A DNA stretch of 64,000 nucleotides from Thiogranum sp. (GTDB lineage: Bacteria; Pseudomonadota; Gammaproteobacteria; DSM-19610): positions 1 through 64,000 of the forward strand of contig JAJDOI010000063.1 in the NCBI GenBank assembly GCA_022340245.1, read 5' to 3'. Below are positions 57,186 to 64,000 of the stretch, piece after piece. The translations under genes and the position numbers were made by a program. Each line of letters begins with the position of its first letter. The first letter of the stretch is position 1. Below the pieces are notes generated by a model, which was not told where the DNA came from, did not search any database, and saw nothing but the letters and a program-made list of their open reading frames with translations.

Positions 57186-57584
57186 ATGGCCATAAAGGTT
57201 GTGGTGTTGGACGGCGCGTGCTTGCCGGCCGGTGTCGAGTTTCCGCCGCTTGCAGTCGAGAAGTACGGCTGGGAGCAGTATCCTCAGCTGTGCGGTGACG
57301 ACATTGCGGAGCGCTGCTGGCGCGCCGATATCATCGTGACACTGGGTACTGCTATTGACCGGACGGCGCTGGAAAAAATGGTAAAGGTCGGTCTGGTGAT
57401 CTGTGCCGGCAGCGCCTGCGCGCAGATGGACCAGGCGGCGGTCGCGGCTCGCGGGATCGAACTGCTGGCTTTTGCCGACGCTGAACTCGCGACCGCCGCG
57501 GCTGCCCAGGATCTGTGCGACCGGGTGTCGGCGGCTATCAATCACTACATCCGTACATGCGATGGTTCGGGGGACGAAATTTGA
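57186..57584 (+). CDS. Lone catalytic-domain half of a D-2-hydroxyacid dehydrogenase
   Basis: 132 residues from ATG 57186. It resembles only the N-terminal part of glycerate-dehydrogenase-like proteins: KVVVLDGACLPAG, then ADIIVTLGTAIDRTALEKM and VGLVICAGSACAQMDQAAVAARGIEL. The Rossmann NAD domain and catalytic His/Arg are missing, and DNA downstream does not encode them. The stop overlaps the djlA start. It may be a degenerate or repurposed fragment. Confidence 0.65.
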   Translation: MAIKVVVLDGACLPAGVEFPPLAVEKYGWEQYPQLCGDDIAERCWRADIIVTLGTAIDRTALEKMVKVGLVICAGSACAQMDQAAVAARGIELLAFADAELATAAAAQDLCDRVSAAINHYIRTCDGSGDEI

Positions 57585-58396
57585 GCTGGTGGGGCAAACT
57601 GCTGGGTGGTTCTTTCGGCTATCTGCTGGGCGGCCCGCTGGGCGCGTTGATCGGGATCGTGTTCGGGCATAACTTCGACAGGGGTTTGGTCAGCAATCTT
57701 CGCCAGCAGTTCGAGCCCGGCAACCAGGAGCGGGTGCAGACGGCATTTTTCACCGCATTGTTCTCGGTGATGGGCCATTTGGCGAAGGCTGACGGACGTG
57801 TCTCCGAAAGCGAAATAGAGCTTGCGCGCGACGTCATGCAGCGCATGAATCTCAACGACAGCATGCGTCAGGCGGCTATCCGGCTGTTCAACCAGGGCAA
57901 GCAGCCGGACTTCGTTTTGTCGGACGTGTTGCGCCAGTTTCGCAGGGAATGTCACGGCCGCCGCAACCTGATGCGCATGTTTGCCGAGATCCTGGTGCAT
58001 GCGGCCTATGCCGATGGTCGCGTGGACGTGCCGGAACGCAACGTGCTCGAAGAGGTACGTATCCGCCTGGGCTTTTCGGCCAGCGAATTTCGCCATATAG
58101 AGGCGGTGGTATACAACGCCCGCCACTTCGGCGGCGGAGGTTTTGGGCAGGGGGACGCGACCCGCGCGGGGCCGTCCCTGCACGAAGCCTATGAGATTCT
58201 GGGAGTCGAGGCATCGGCGAGCGATGCCAGGGTTAAAAAGGCCTACCGGCGCATGATGAACCAGCATCACCCGGACAAACTGGTTGCCAAGGGCCTTCCG
58301 GAAGAAATGATGAGGCTGGCGACAGAAAAGACGCAGGAAATCAAGCAGGCTTACGAAATGATCAAGAAGGATCGGGAAAAAAAGGGGGCCGCGTAA
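57581..58396 (+). CDS. djlA: DjlA co-chaperone
   Basis: 271 residues from TTG 57581, exactly the E. coli DjlA length; the TTG overlaps the previous stop (TTGA) and has GGGGGA upstream, while ATG 57557 would add eight residues. One membrane hairpin at the start (WWGKLLGGSFGYLLGGPLG, ALIGIVFGHNFDRG), a TerB-like middle, and a J domain at the end (YEILGVEASASDARVKKAYRR, HHPDKL). DjlA stimulates DnaK at the inner membrane and affects capsule and stress signalling. Confidence 0.92.
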   Translation: MSWWGKLLGGSFGYLLGGPLGALIGIVFGHNFDRGLVSNLRQQFEPGNQERVQTAFFTALFSVMGHLAKADGRVSESEIELARDVMQRMNLNDSMRQAAIRLFNQGKQPDFVLSDVLRQFRRECHGRRNLMRMFAEILVHAAYADGRVDVPERNVLEEVRIRLGFSASEFRHIEAVVYNARHFGGGGFGQGDATRAGPSLHEAYEILGVEASASDARVKKAYRRMMNQHHPDKLVAKGLPEEMMRLATEKTQEIKQAYEMIKKDREKKGAA

Positions 58397-58831
58397 TTCG
58401 ACGACCGCAGGTGCGCAACCAACCCCGCGTGGCATTGTGAGCCGCTGTGGCGCGGTTGAATCTTCATGTCAGGCGTTCCGATCGATCCATTACGATGCGT
58501 AACAGAGTCCCGCGTTTGTGCCGGACGTGGGCGCGCCACATAGCCGGCAAACTGGAACAGTCTCAGGCTGGCCGCAAGTCTGATGGTCAAGCATGCCCGG
58601 CTCGTGATCGCCGTGTGATGTTTTTGTTGCGGCGCAGCCAGTGCCTGCCAGTTAACGGCACCGGGGTGAACCGAGACCGCAGGCGTCCTGGTGCGGGTTT
58701 GTTGCCGCCTGTACCCTGCGCCCAAGGCCAGGGACTGTGGCTGGCGGTTTTGACTGGGGAGACGGTGCGCGCTGGTTCTGCGGTTTCGCAGTCAGCTGGT
58801 CGACTTCACGGTACTTTGGCGAGGCGCCCGG
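58397..58831. other. Intergenic stretch after djlA, no gene seen
   Basis: 435 bases between djlA and the convergent CopD-like gene. Frames on both strands exist (for example 58447-58872 plus) but have no ribosome site and arginine-rich shadow-type composition. No hairpin with T run or promoter was convincing. Confidence 0.55.
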
Positions 58832-59302
58832 TCAGCCGGCGAACAGCCTCCCGCCGGAAGCTATGGCGATGAGAATCAATCCCAGCGCCAGGTTGACGCC
58901 GACAATGTGCCGAATCCGTCCGAGCTGTTTGCCCGCTTCCGGCCACTGCGCGGTGACCACGGCCTCTTTGAGTCGGCGGAAAGGGGCGAAAAACAGGTGC
59001 ATATATATCAGTATCATCAGCCAGCCCAGCGCCTGCATGATATGTACAGACAGGCCGACCCCGCTCATGCCGCCGAACAGCTTGAAAATCATCCAGTAGC
59101 CGGTCAGCGGCAGGAGCAGCACGAACAGCCACACCCAGGGAAAGAAGCGCGTGAATACGCCCACCCAGAGCGTCAACCGCGCCGGCGGCTCCAGCTGGGT
59201 GGCGGCGACGGGTCGCAGGACCTGGTGTGCGAAGAACATGCCGCCGACCCAAAGGACGGCGGAGAGGACGTGCAGCGTGATTGCGATGGAGTTGCTCGTC
59301 AT
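58832..59302 (-). CDS. CopD-like four-helix membrane protein
   Basis: 156 residues, four membrane helices: ALTLHVLSAVLWVGGMFFAH-like first helix with the HVLSA-x-x-WVGGM signature, then VWLFVLLLPLTGYWMIF, MQALGWLMILIYMHLFF, and a last helix VGVNLALGLILIAIASGG. These resemble the CopD/YkoI-type copper and cytochrome-biogenesis related membrane family; histidines H11 and H26 may bind metal or haem. Three bases from the next gene on the same strand. Confidence 0.8.
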   Translation of the reverse strand: MTSNSIAITLHVLSAVLWVGGMFFAHQVLRPVAATQLEPPARLTLWVGVFTRFFPWVWLFVLLLPLTGYWMIFKLFGGMSGVGLSVHIMQALGWLMILIYMHLFFAPFRRLKEAVVTAQWPEAGKQLGRIRHIVGVNLALGLILIAIASGGRLFAG

Positions 59303-59305
59303 GGA

Positions 59306-60094
59306 TCAGTTACCTGTGGGTTGTTCGTAATGCGCTTTCAGCCAGCCATAGACGCGGCGCACCAGCTCGTCTTCCGAACCGACATAGAAATGGTCGCCAC
59401 CCTCGATGGCAAGCTGCCGGTAGTCCGAATTGCCGGCTTTGTGTGCGGCGCGGGCGCGGGCGTCGGTTGAGGCCAATACGCCGTCCAGGTCGCGGCTGCC
59501 ATACAGGTCAAACACGGGCAGGGTGATTTTTTCCAGCGCCAGGGCGCCGTTCATCTTGTCGTCGAGCTCGATGACTGTCATACCGATGATGACCAGGCCG
59601 TTGACGGCGCCAGGGTTGTCGGCGACGAAACGCGCGGCCATGGAGGCGCCGAGACTGTGGGCAACGATCACCACGGTTTTGGCACCATTCTGGTGCAGGT
59701 AATCGACCGCGGCCTTCAGGCGCGGTCCGGACTCGTCGAACAGCGGCAGGTAGTCTTTGAGTTCAGCATCGTTTGCCAGGACAGGCATCTGCACGGACAG
59801 TGTCGACCAGCCGTGTTCCGGGAGGCCAACGCGCAACGGGTGGATAACCTCCGGCCAGTCGGGGTGGGCCCCGATACCGTGGACCAGTATGACCGCGTTC
59901 CCGGTCGGTCCCGCGTCGGCCTCGGTGTATATCCCCATAAACGGTGTGTCTCCCGCCTTGAGTTCACAGACCTCCCCGGTGAGCAGGCTGTCGCTGATCT
60001 GGGCTGACCAGCGTTTCTCTTTCTCCAGGTCTGACGCGGCCGCGGTTGTCAGCCATGAGGAAAAAATAAACATAGTTAACAATATATTGCGCAT
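59306..60094 (-). CDS. DUF3530 alpha/beta hydrolase, exported
   Basis: 262 residues from ATG 60094, which has GAGGA upstream and gives a signal peptide ([18 protein letters not shown]); the frame is open 15 codons further. The hydrolase has nucleophile [10 protein letters not shown], acid near LYGSRDLDG and His [12 protein letters not shown]3530 proteins are periplasmic esterase-like of unknown substrate. Precedes the CopD-like gene by 3 bases. Confidence 0.83.
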   Translation of the reverse strand: MRNILLTMFIFSSWLTTAAASDLEKEKRWSAQISDSLLTGEVCELKAGDTPFMGIYTEADAGPTGNAVILVHGIGAHPDWPEVIHPLRVGLPEHGWSTLSVQMPVLANDAELKDYLPLFDESGPRLKAAVDYLHQNGAKTVVIVAHSLGASMAARFVADNPGAVNGLVIIGMTVIELDDKMNGALALEKITLPVFDLYGSRDLDGVLASTDARARAAHKAGNSDYRQLAIEGGDHFYVGSEDELVRRVYGWLKAHYEQPTGN

Positions 60095-60293
60095 GGATTC
60101 CTCGCTTTTGCGGGATTTCGGTTGTGCCTCATTCGCCATCGGTCGAGCGTGGCGTTGCGGTGTCAGGGGTGGTGCAAAGCGTGTTTTGCCCGGCTACTCT
60201 ACCCCAATACGCGGGCTGAAATCCGCTCCCGCTTCCGGTAAAGTGCGCGCTTCGATTTTCAGCCAGCCCGTTTTTCGCCAAGAGGTTTGGATT

Positions 60294-60980
60294 ATGCCAG
60301 ATTACAAGATTGCACCGTCTATCCTGTCCGCCGATTTCGCCCGCCTTGGCGAGGAAGTCGATAATGTTCTCAAATCCGGCGCCGACATCGTCCACTTCGA
60401 CGTCATGGATAACCACTACGTGCCAAACCTGACCATCGGTCCGCTGGTTTGTGAAGCGCTGCGTAAACACGGTGTAACCGCCGAGATCGACGTGCACCTT
60501 ATGGTGAAGCCGGTCGACCGGATCATTCCGGACTTCGCCAAGGCGGGTGCCAGCTATATCACTTTTCACCCGGAAGGCAGCGAGCACATCGACCGCAGCC
60601 TGCAGGTGATCAAGGGTGAAGGCTGCAAGGCCGGCCTGGTGTTCAATCCCGCCACGCCGCTGGACTATCTGAAATATGTCATCGACAAGGTCGACATGGT
60701 GCTGCTGATGTCGGTCAACCCGGGCTTCGGGGGCCAGAGCTTCATACCTACGGCGCTGGACAAGCTGCGCGAGGCGCGCAAGATCATCGACGCGTCCGGC
60801 CGGGATATTCGCCTGGAGATTGACGGAGGCGTGAAGGTCGACAATATCCGTGAAATCGCCGCTGCGGGTGCGGACACTTTCGTTGCCGGTTCGGCTATTT
60901 TCGGCGCAGCCAGTGATGGTGACCCGAATGTTTACGATACTGTCATCAAGGCGATGCGCGACGAACTTGGGAAGGCCTGA
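60294..60980 (+). CDS. rpe: Ribulose-phosphate 3-epimerase
   Basis: 228 residues from ATG 60294. [18 protein letters not shown], metal site [13 protein letters not shown] and [11 protein letters not shown], then [15 protein letters not shown] and IDGGVK are family motifs. It converts xylulose-5-phosphate and ribulose-5-phosphate, a step of the Calvin cycle. It leads rpe-gph-trpE-trpG-trpD. AAGAGG lies upstream. Confidence 0.97.
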   Translation: MPDYKIAPSILSADFARLGEEVDNVLKSGADIVHFDVMDNHYVPNLTIGPLVCEALRKHGVTAEIDVHLMVKPVDRIIPDFAKAGASYITFHPEGSEHIDRSLQVIKGEGCKAGLVFNPATPLDYLKYVIDKVDMVLLMSVNPGFGGQSFIPTALDKLREARKIIDASGRDIRLEIDGGVKVDNIREIAAAGADTFVAGSAIFGAASDGDPNVYDTVIKAMRDELGKA

Positions 60981-60987
60981 GGGGCCC

Positions 60988-61668
60988 ATGGCAATCAAGA
61001 AACCGGATATGATCCTCATCGATGTGGACGGCACGCTGGTCGACAGCGTGCCCGATCTGGCTTTCTGCGTCGACGAAATGATGAAACGCCTCGGACGCGA
61101 ACCCTGGGGTGAAACCCGGGTACGCGACTGGGTTGGCAACGGCGTCGAGCGCCTCGTGCGCCGTGCGCTGATCGGCCAGCTCGACGGCGAGCCGCCGGAT
61201 GCCGACTTCGAGAAGGCCTACACGATCTTTCTCGATCTGTATGCCGAGAATACCTCCAAGCGCTCGCTGCTCTATCCGGGAGTCCGGGAAGGGCTCGATT
61301 ATCTCCGCTCTGCGGGCTATGCACTGGGTTGCGTGACCAACAAGGTCAGGCAGTTCACCGAGCCCCTGCTGAAAGATTTGGGTATTTTCGACAGTTTTGC
61401 CATCGTCGTCAGCGGCGATACGCTCGAGTACAAGAAACCTCACCCGGCACCGTTGCTGCACGCCGCGGAATTCTTTAAGGTAGAGCCATCCCGGGCGCTT
61501 ATGGTGGGTGATTCCATCAGTGACGTGAAGGCCGCGCGCGCGGCCGGTTTCAGCATCGCCTGCGTGCCCTATGGATACAACCACGGCCAGGATATCCGGC
61601 TTGCCGAGCCGGACCTGGTGATCGAAAATCTCGCTGCCCTGAGAGCCGAACTCGAACAAGCTGCATGA
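60988..61668 (+). CDS. gph: Phosphoglycolate phosphatase
   Basis: 226 residues. HAD hydrolase: MILIDVDGTLVDSVPDL nucleophile motif, CVTNKVRQF, YKKPHPAPL and MVGDSISDVKAARAAG. It removes phosphate from 2-phosphoglycolate, the product of RuBisCO oxygenation, and of DNA repair in others. Rpe and Gph adjacency is common in proteobacteria. It begins 7 bases after rpe. Confidence 0.95.
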   Translation: MAIKKPDMILIDVDGTLVDSVPDLAFCVDEMMKRLGREPWGETRVRDWVGNGVERLVRRALIGQLDGEPPDADFEKAYTIFLDLYAENTSKRSLLYPGVREGLDYLRSAGYALGCVTNKVRQFTEPLLKDLGIFDSFAIVVSGDTLEYKKPHPAPLLHAAEFFKVEPSRALMVGDSISDVKAARAAGFSIACVPYGYNHGQDIRLAEPDLVIENLAALRAELEQAA

Positions 61669-61721
61669 TGTTCATCGTCGAGACAATACAGCACAGCCGC
61701 AACGGGCGATGGCGGGCCTGA
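61665..61721 (+). CDS. Possible trpE leader peptide with one Trp codon
   Basis: An 18-codon frame that starts at ATG 61665, overlapping the gph stop, and ends TGA 61719. It encodes MMFIVETIQHSRNGRWRA, with its single Trp codon inside the 5' part of the following terminator hairpin. Trp attenuation in Pseudomonas trpE uses a similar leader, but a single Trp and the lack of a ribosome site make this only a suggestion. Confidence 0.3.
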   Translation: MMFIVETIQHSRNGRWRA

Positions 61722-61737
61722 TCTGCCGCCCGTTTTT
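61703..61737 (+). terminator. Terminator or attenuator in the gph-trpE gap
   Basis: CGGGCG pairs with CGCCCG, with inner GGC/GCC, followed by TTTTTGTG. It lies 38 bases before trpE and 35 after gph. It may end the rpe-gph transcript or act as trp attenuator. Confidence 0.78.
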
Positions 61738-61774
61738 GTGTTTGTGTATATAAACTGTCTCAACGGTGAGAACC

Positions 61775-63262
61775 ATGACCCGTGACCAATTCCAGCATCT
61801 CGCCAGCCAGGGCTATAACCGTATACCGGTGGCCCGCGAAGTGCTGGCCGACCTCGATACCCCCTTAAGCACCTACCTGAAGCTCGCCAGCGGCCCGTAT
61901 TCCTACCTGTTCGAATCCGTGCAGGGGGGGGAGAAATGGGGGCGCTATTCCATTATCGGACTGCCCTGCCGGCAGGTGGTGCGCATTTACGGCGAGCGTA
62001 TCGAAGTCTGGACTGACGGCCACTGCAGCGAAACGCTGAACAGCGGCGATCCGCTGCAGTGGATAGAAGATTTCCACGGGCGTTTGCGTGTCGCCGAAAT
62101 CGACGGTATGCCGCGTTTTGCGGGCGGCCTGGTCGGCTACTTCGGCTACGACGCGGTCCGCTACATGGAAAGCAAACTGAAGGGCGTGGACAAACCCGAC
62201 CCGCTGCAGACGCCCGACATCCTGCTTATGGTGTCTGACGACGTCGTGGTGTTCGACAATCTGACCGGCAAGCTGCAGATGATTGTGCACGTGGATGCCG
62301 GCAAGGCGGATGCCTGGGACAGCGCGCAGGCGCGCCTCGATCAACTGATGACGCAACTGCGCCGCCCCGTGGATATCCCCGGTGCGCTTAGCGGAGCCCG
62401 CAAAGTCAGCGAGAAAGACTTCGTTTCCGGTTTTACGGAGGAAGGCTTCAAGGCCGCAGTCGAGCGCGTGAAGCAGTACATTGTAGAAGGGGACGTCATG
62501 CAGGTGGTGCTGTCCCAGCGTCTGTCGATCCCGTTCCAGGCGCCGCCGCTGGATCTGTATCGGGCGCTGCGCAGCCTCAACCCTTCACCCTACATGTTCT
62601 ATCTGGACCTGAACGACTTTTATGTCGTCGGGTCTTCGCCCGAGATCCTGGTGCGCCTGGAAGATCGCGTGATTACCGTGCGTCCTATCGCCGGCACCCG
62701 TCCGCGCGGCAGGGACGAGGCCGAGGATCTGGCGCTGGAAGAAGACCTGTTGTCAGACCCCAAGGAACTGGCCGAGCATCTGATGCTGATCGACCTGGGG
62801 CGCAACGACGCGGGGCGGGTCAGCCGCATCGGCAGTGTCAGGCTGACCGAGAAAATGGTCGTCGAACGCTATTCGCATGTCATGCATATCGTTTCCAATG
62901 TCATCGGGCAGATCACGGACGGTATGTCGGCGGTCGATGTGTTGCGCGCGACCTTCCCCGCGGGAACCGTCAGCGGGGCACCGAAAATCCGCGCCATGGA
63001 AATCATCGACGAGCTCGAGCCGGTCAAGCGCGGCGTCTATGCCGGTGCGGTCGGTTATCTGTCGTGGAACGGAAACATGGATACCGCCATCGCTATCCGC
63101 ACGGCCGTGATCAAGGATGGCACGCTGACTATCCAGGCCGGCGCCGGTATTGTTGCCGATTCGGTCCCGGAGAACGAGTGGGCCGAGACCATGAACAAGG
63201 GGCGCGCCATTTTCCGCGCGGTATCGTTGGCGCAGGCCGGGCTCGACCGGGGTCACCGGTGA
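61775..63262 (+). CDS. trpE: Anthranilate synthase component I
   Basis: 495 residues from ATG 61775 (a GTG three codons earlier is likely part of the ribosome site GGTGAG). N-terminal feedback site [19 protein letters not shown] and catalytic motifs [44 protein letters not shown]. It makes anthranilate from chorismate with TrpG supplying ammonia. trpG and trpD follow. Confidence 0.97.
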   Translation: MTRDQFQHLASQGYNRIPVAREVLADLDTPLSTYLKLASGPYSYLFESVQGGEKWGRYSIIGLPCRQVVRIYGERIEVWTDGHCSETLNSGDPLQWIEDFHGRLRVAEIDGMPRFAGGLVGYFGYDAVRYMESKLKGVDKPDPLQTPDILLMVSDDVVVFDNLTGKLQMIVHVDAGKADAWDSAQARLDQLMTQLRRPVDIPGALSGARKVSEKDFVSGFTEEGFKAAVERVKQYIVEGDVMQVVLSQRLSIPFQAPPLDLYRALRSLNPSPYMFYLDLNDFYVVGSSPEILVRLEDRVITVRPIAGTRPRGRDEAEDLALEEDLLSDPKELAEHLMLIDLGRNDAGRVSRIGSVRLTEKMVVERYSHVMHIVSNVIGQITDGMSAVDVLRATFPAGTVSGAPKIRAMEIIDELEPVKRGVYAGAVGYLSWNGNMDTAIAIRTAVIKDGTLTIQAGAGIVADSVPENEWAETMNKGRAIFRAVSLAQAGLDRGHR

Positions 63263-63272
63263 GGGGTGTCAC

Positions 63273-63893
63273 ATGCTGCTGATGATCGATAACTACGACT
63301 CGTTCACCTACAACCTGGTGCAATACTTCGGCGAGCTGGGCGCAGATGTGCGCGTGTATCGCAATGACCAGATCAGTATTGCCGAGATAGAGCGAATGGC
63401 GCCGGAAAGAATCGTGGTCTCTCCCGGTCCCTGCACGCCGAATGAGGCTGGCGTGTCGGTGCAGGCCATAAAGACGTTCGCCGGCCGCATTCCCATACTC
63501 GGGGTCTGTCTGGGTCACCAGAGCATTGGACAGGCATTCGACGGTCACATTGTGCACGCTCGCGAGATTATGCACGGCAAGACGTCGTTGATTTACCACC
63601 GGGACACGGGTGTGTTCAAAGGCCTGCCCAACCCGCTGGAGGCAACCCGCTACCATTCGCTGGTGATCGAGAAGCAAAGCCTGCCGGAGTGCCTGGAGAC
63701 AACCGCCTGGACCGTCGATGCCAGCGGTGAAATGGATGAGATCATGGGTGTGCGTCACAAGCAACTGGAGGTTGAGGGCGTACAGTTCCACCCCGAATCG
63801 ATTCTCACGCAGCACGGCCACCGGATGCTGAAGAACTTCCTCGATACCTCTCTGCGGACGGTCAGAAGCGAGCCGCAGGGCGAAGGAGGGTAA
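63273..63893 (+). CDS. trpG: Anthranilate synthase component II, glutamine amidotransferase
   Basis: 206 residues. [19 protein letters not shown], catalytic Cys in [13 protein letters not shown], triad completed by VQFHPESI. Supplies ammonia to TrpE and could also serve PabB. It starts 10 bases after trpE. Confidence 0.96.
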   Translation: MLLMIDNYDSFTYNLVQYFGELGADVRVYRNDQISIAEIERMAPERIVVSPGPCTPNEAGVSVQAIKTFAGRIPILGVCLGHQSIGQAFDGHIVHAREIMHGKTSLIYHRDTGVFKGLPNPLEATRYHSLVIEKQSLPECLETTAWTVDASGEMDEIMGVRHKQLEVEGVQFHPESILTQHGHRMLKNFLDTSLRTVRSEPQGEGG

Positions 63894-63895
63894 TC

Positions 63896-64000
63896 ATGGA
63901 CATGCAATCCGCGATTCGCTGTGTGGTCGAGCGCCAGGACCTCACGGAAGCGCAAATGCTCGACGTCATGCGGCTGATCATGACCGGTCAGGCGACCCCG
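63896..64000 (+). CDS. trpD: Anthranilate phosphoribosyltransferase, N-terminal fragment
   Basis: The window ends 35 codons into the gene. It begins MDMQSAIRCVVERQDLTEAQ with GGAGGG upstream, and LDVMRLIMTGQATP is the conserved helix of TrpD that follows. The start is 3 bases after the trpG stop; the rest is outside the window. Confidence 0.9.
   Translation, partial: MDMQSAIRCVVERQDLTEAQMLDVMRLIMTGQATP

Overview
The window looks like a chromosomal segment of a GC-rich, sulfur-oxidising and probably autotrophic gammaproteobacterium (Chromatiales or a related lineage). This rests on a complete pilGHIJK-chpABC twitching chemosensory cluster of the Pseudomonas type, a Qmo-type electron-transfer complex in which QmoC is replaced by HdrC and HdrB, a Calvin/glycolysis operon tkt-gap-pgk-pyk-fba, rpe-gph ahead of trpEGD, and a split B12-dependent ribonucleotide reductase. 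No tRNA, rRNA, insertion sequence, prophage or CRISPR array was seen. Species level cannot be read from the sequence.

Layout. (1) 1-11933, plus strand: type IV pilus chemosensory genes, from the tail of pilG through pilH, pilI, pilJ, pilK, the giant hybrid kinase chpA, chpB and chpC. (2) 11965-18183, minus strand: the methyl cycle, metK, ahcY and metF, followed by bioA and rsmE. Two different RNA switches control it: a SAM-II-like aptamer with an intrinsic terminator before metK, and an SAH riboswitch before ahcY. (3) 18291-26269, plus strand: a thioredoxin-like protein and then tkt-gap-pgk-pyk-fba, closed by a strong terminator. (4) 26293-32921, minus strand: an EthD-like protein, srkA and the operon qmoA-qmoB-hdrC-hdrB with a perfect UUCG-loop terminator. 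(5) 33244-37137, plus strand and divergent from qmoA: a MoxR-type AAA+ ATPase of the CbbQ/NorQ family, and a 1009-residue fusion of a degenerate RlmI-like methyltransferase with a CbbO/NorD VWA protein. (6) 37223-42817: a DegQ protease, then the split class II reductase nrdJa-nrdJb behind a good promoter with NrdR boxes, plus two small accessory genes.

(7) 43506-49215: gspA-gspB, a secreted subtilase with a C-terminal sorting-like signal, a TerB-like protein, a HU protein with a histone-H1-like tail and a SnoaL-like protein. (8) 49438-55671: a 1646-residue protein joining two cyclic-nucleotide-binding domains, a rhodanese, a very long coiled coil, one membrane helix and a formylglycine-generating-enzyme-like (SUMF1) domain, followed by a PfkB sugar kinase and a small Rieske protein. 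(9) 55730-60094: small conserved proteins, a lone 2-hydroxyacid dehydrogenase catalytic domain overlapping djlA, a CopD-like protein and a DUF3530 hydrolase. (10) 60294-64000: rpe, gph, trpE, trpG and the start of trpD, with a terminator in the trpE leader.

The strongest candidates for undescribed biology are the AAA+/methyltransferase-VWA pair facing the Qmo-Hdr operon, the cNMP-rhodanese-coiled-coil-SUMF1 protein, and the pairing of a SAM-II-like attenuator with an SAH riboswitch in adjacent methyl-cycle genes. All product calls come from reading translated sequence and recalled family features; no database search was run.
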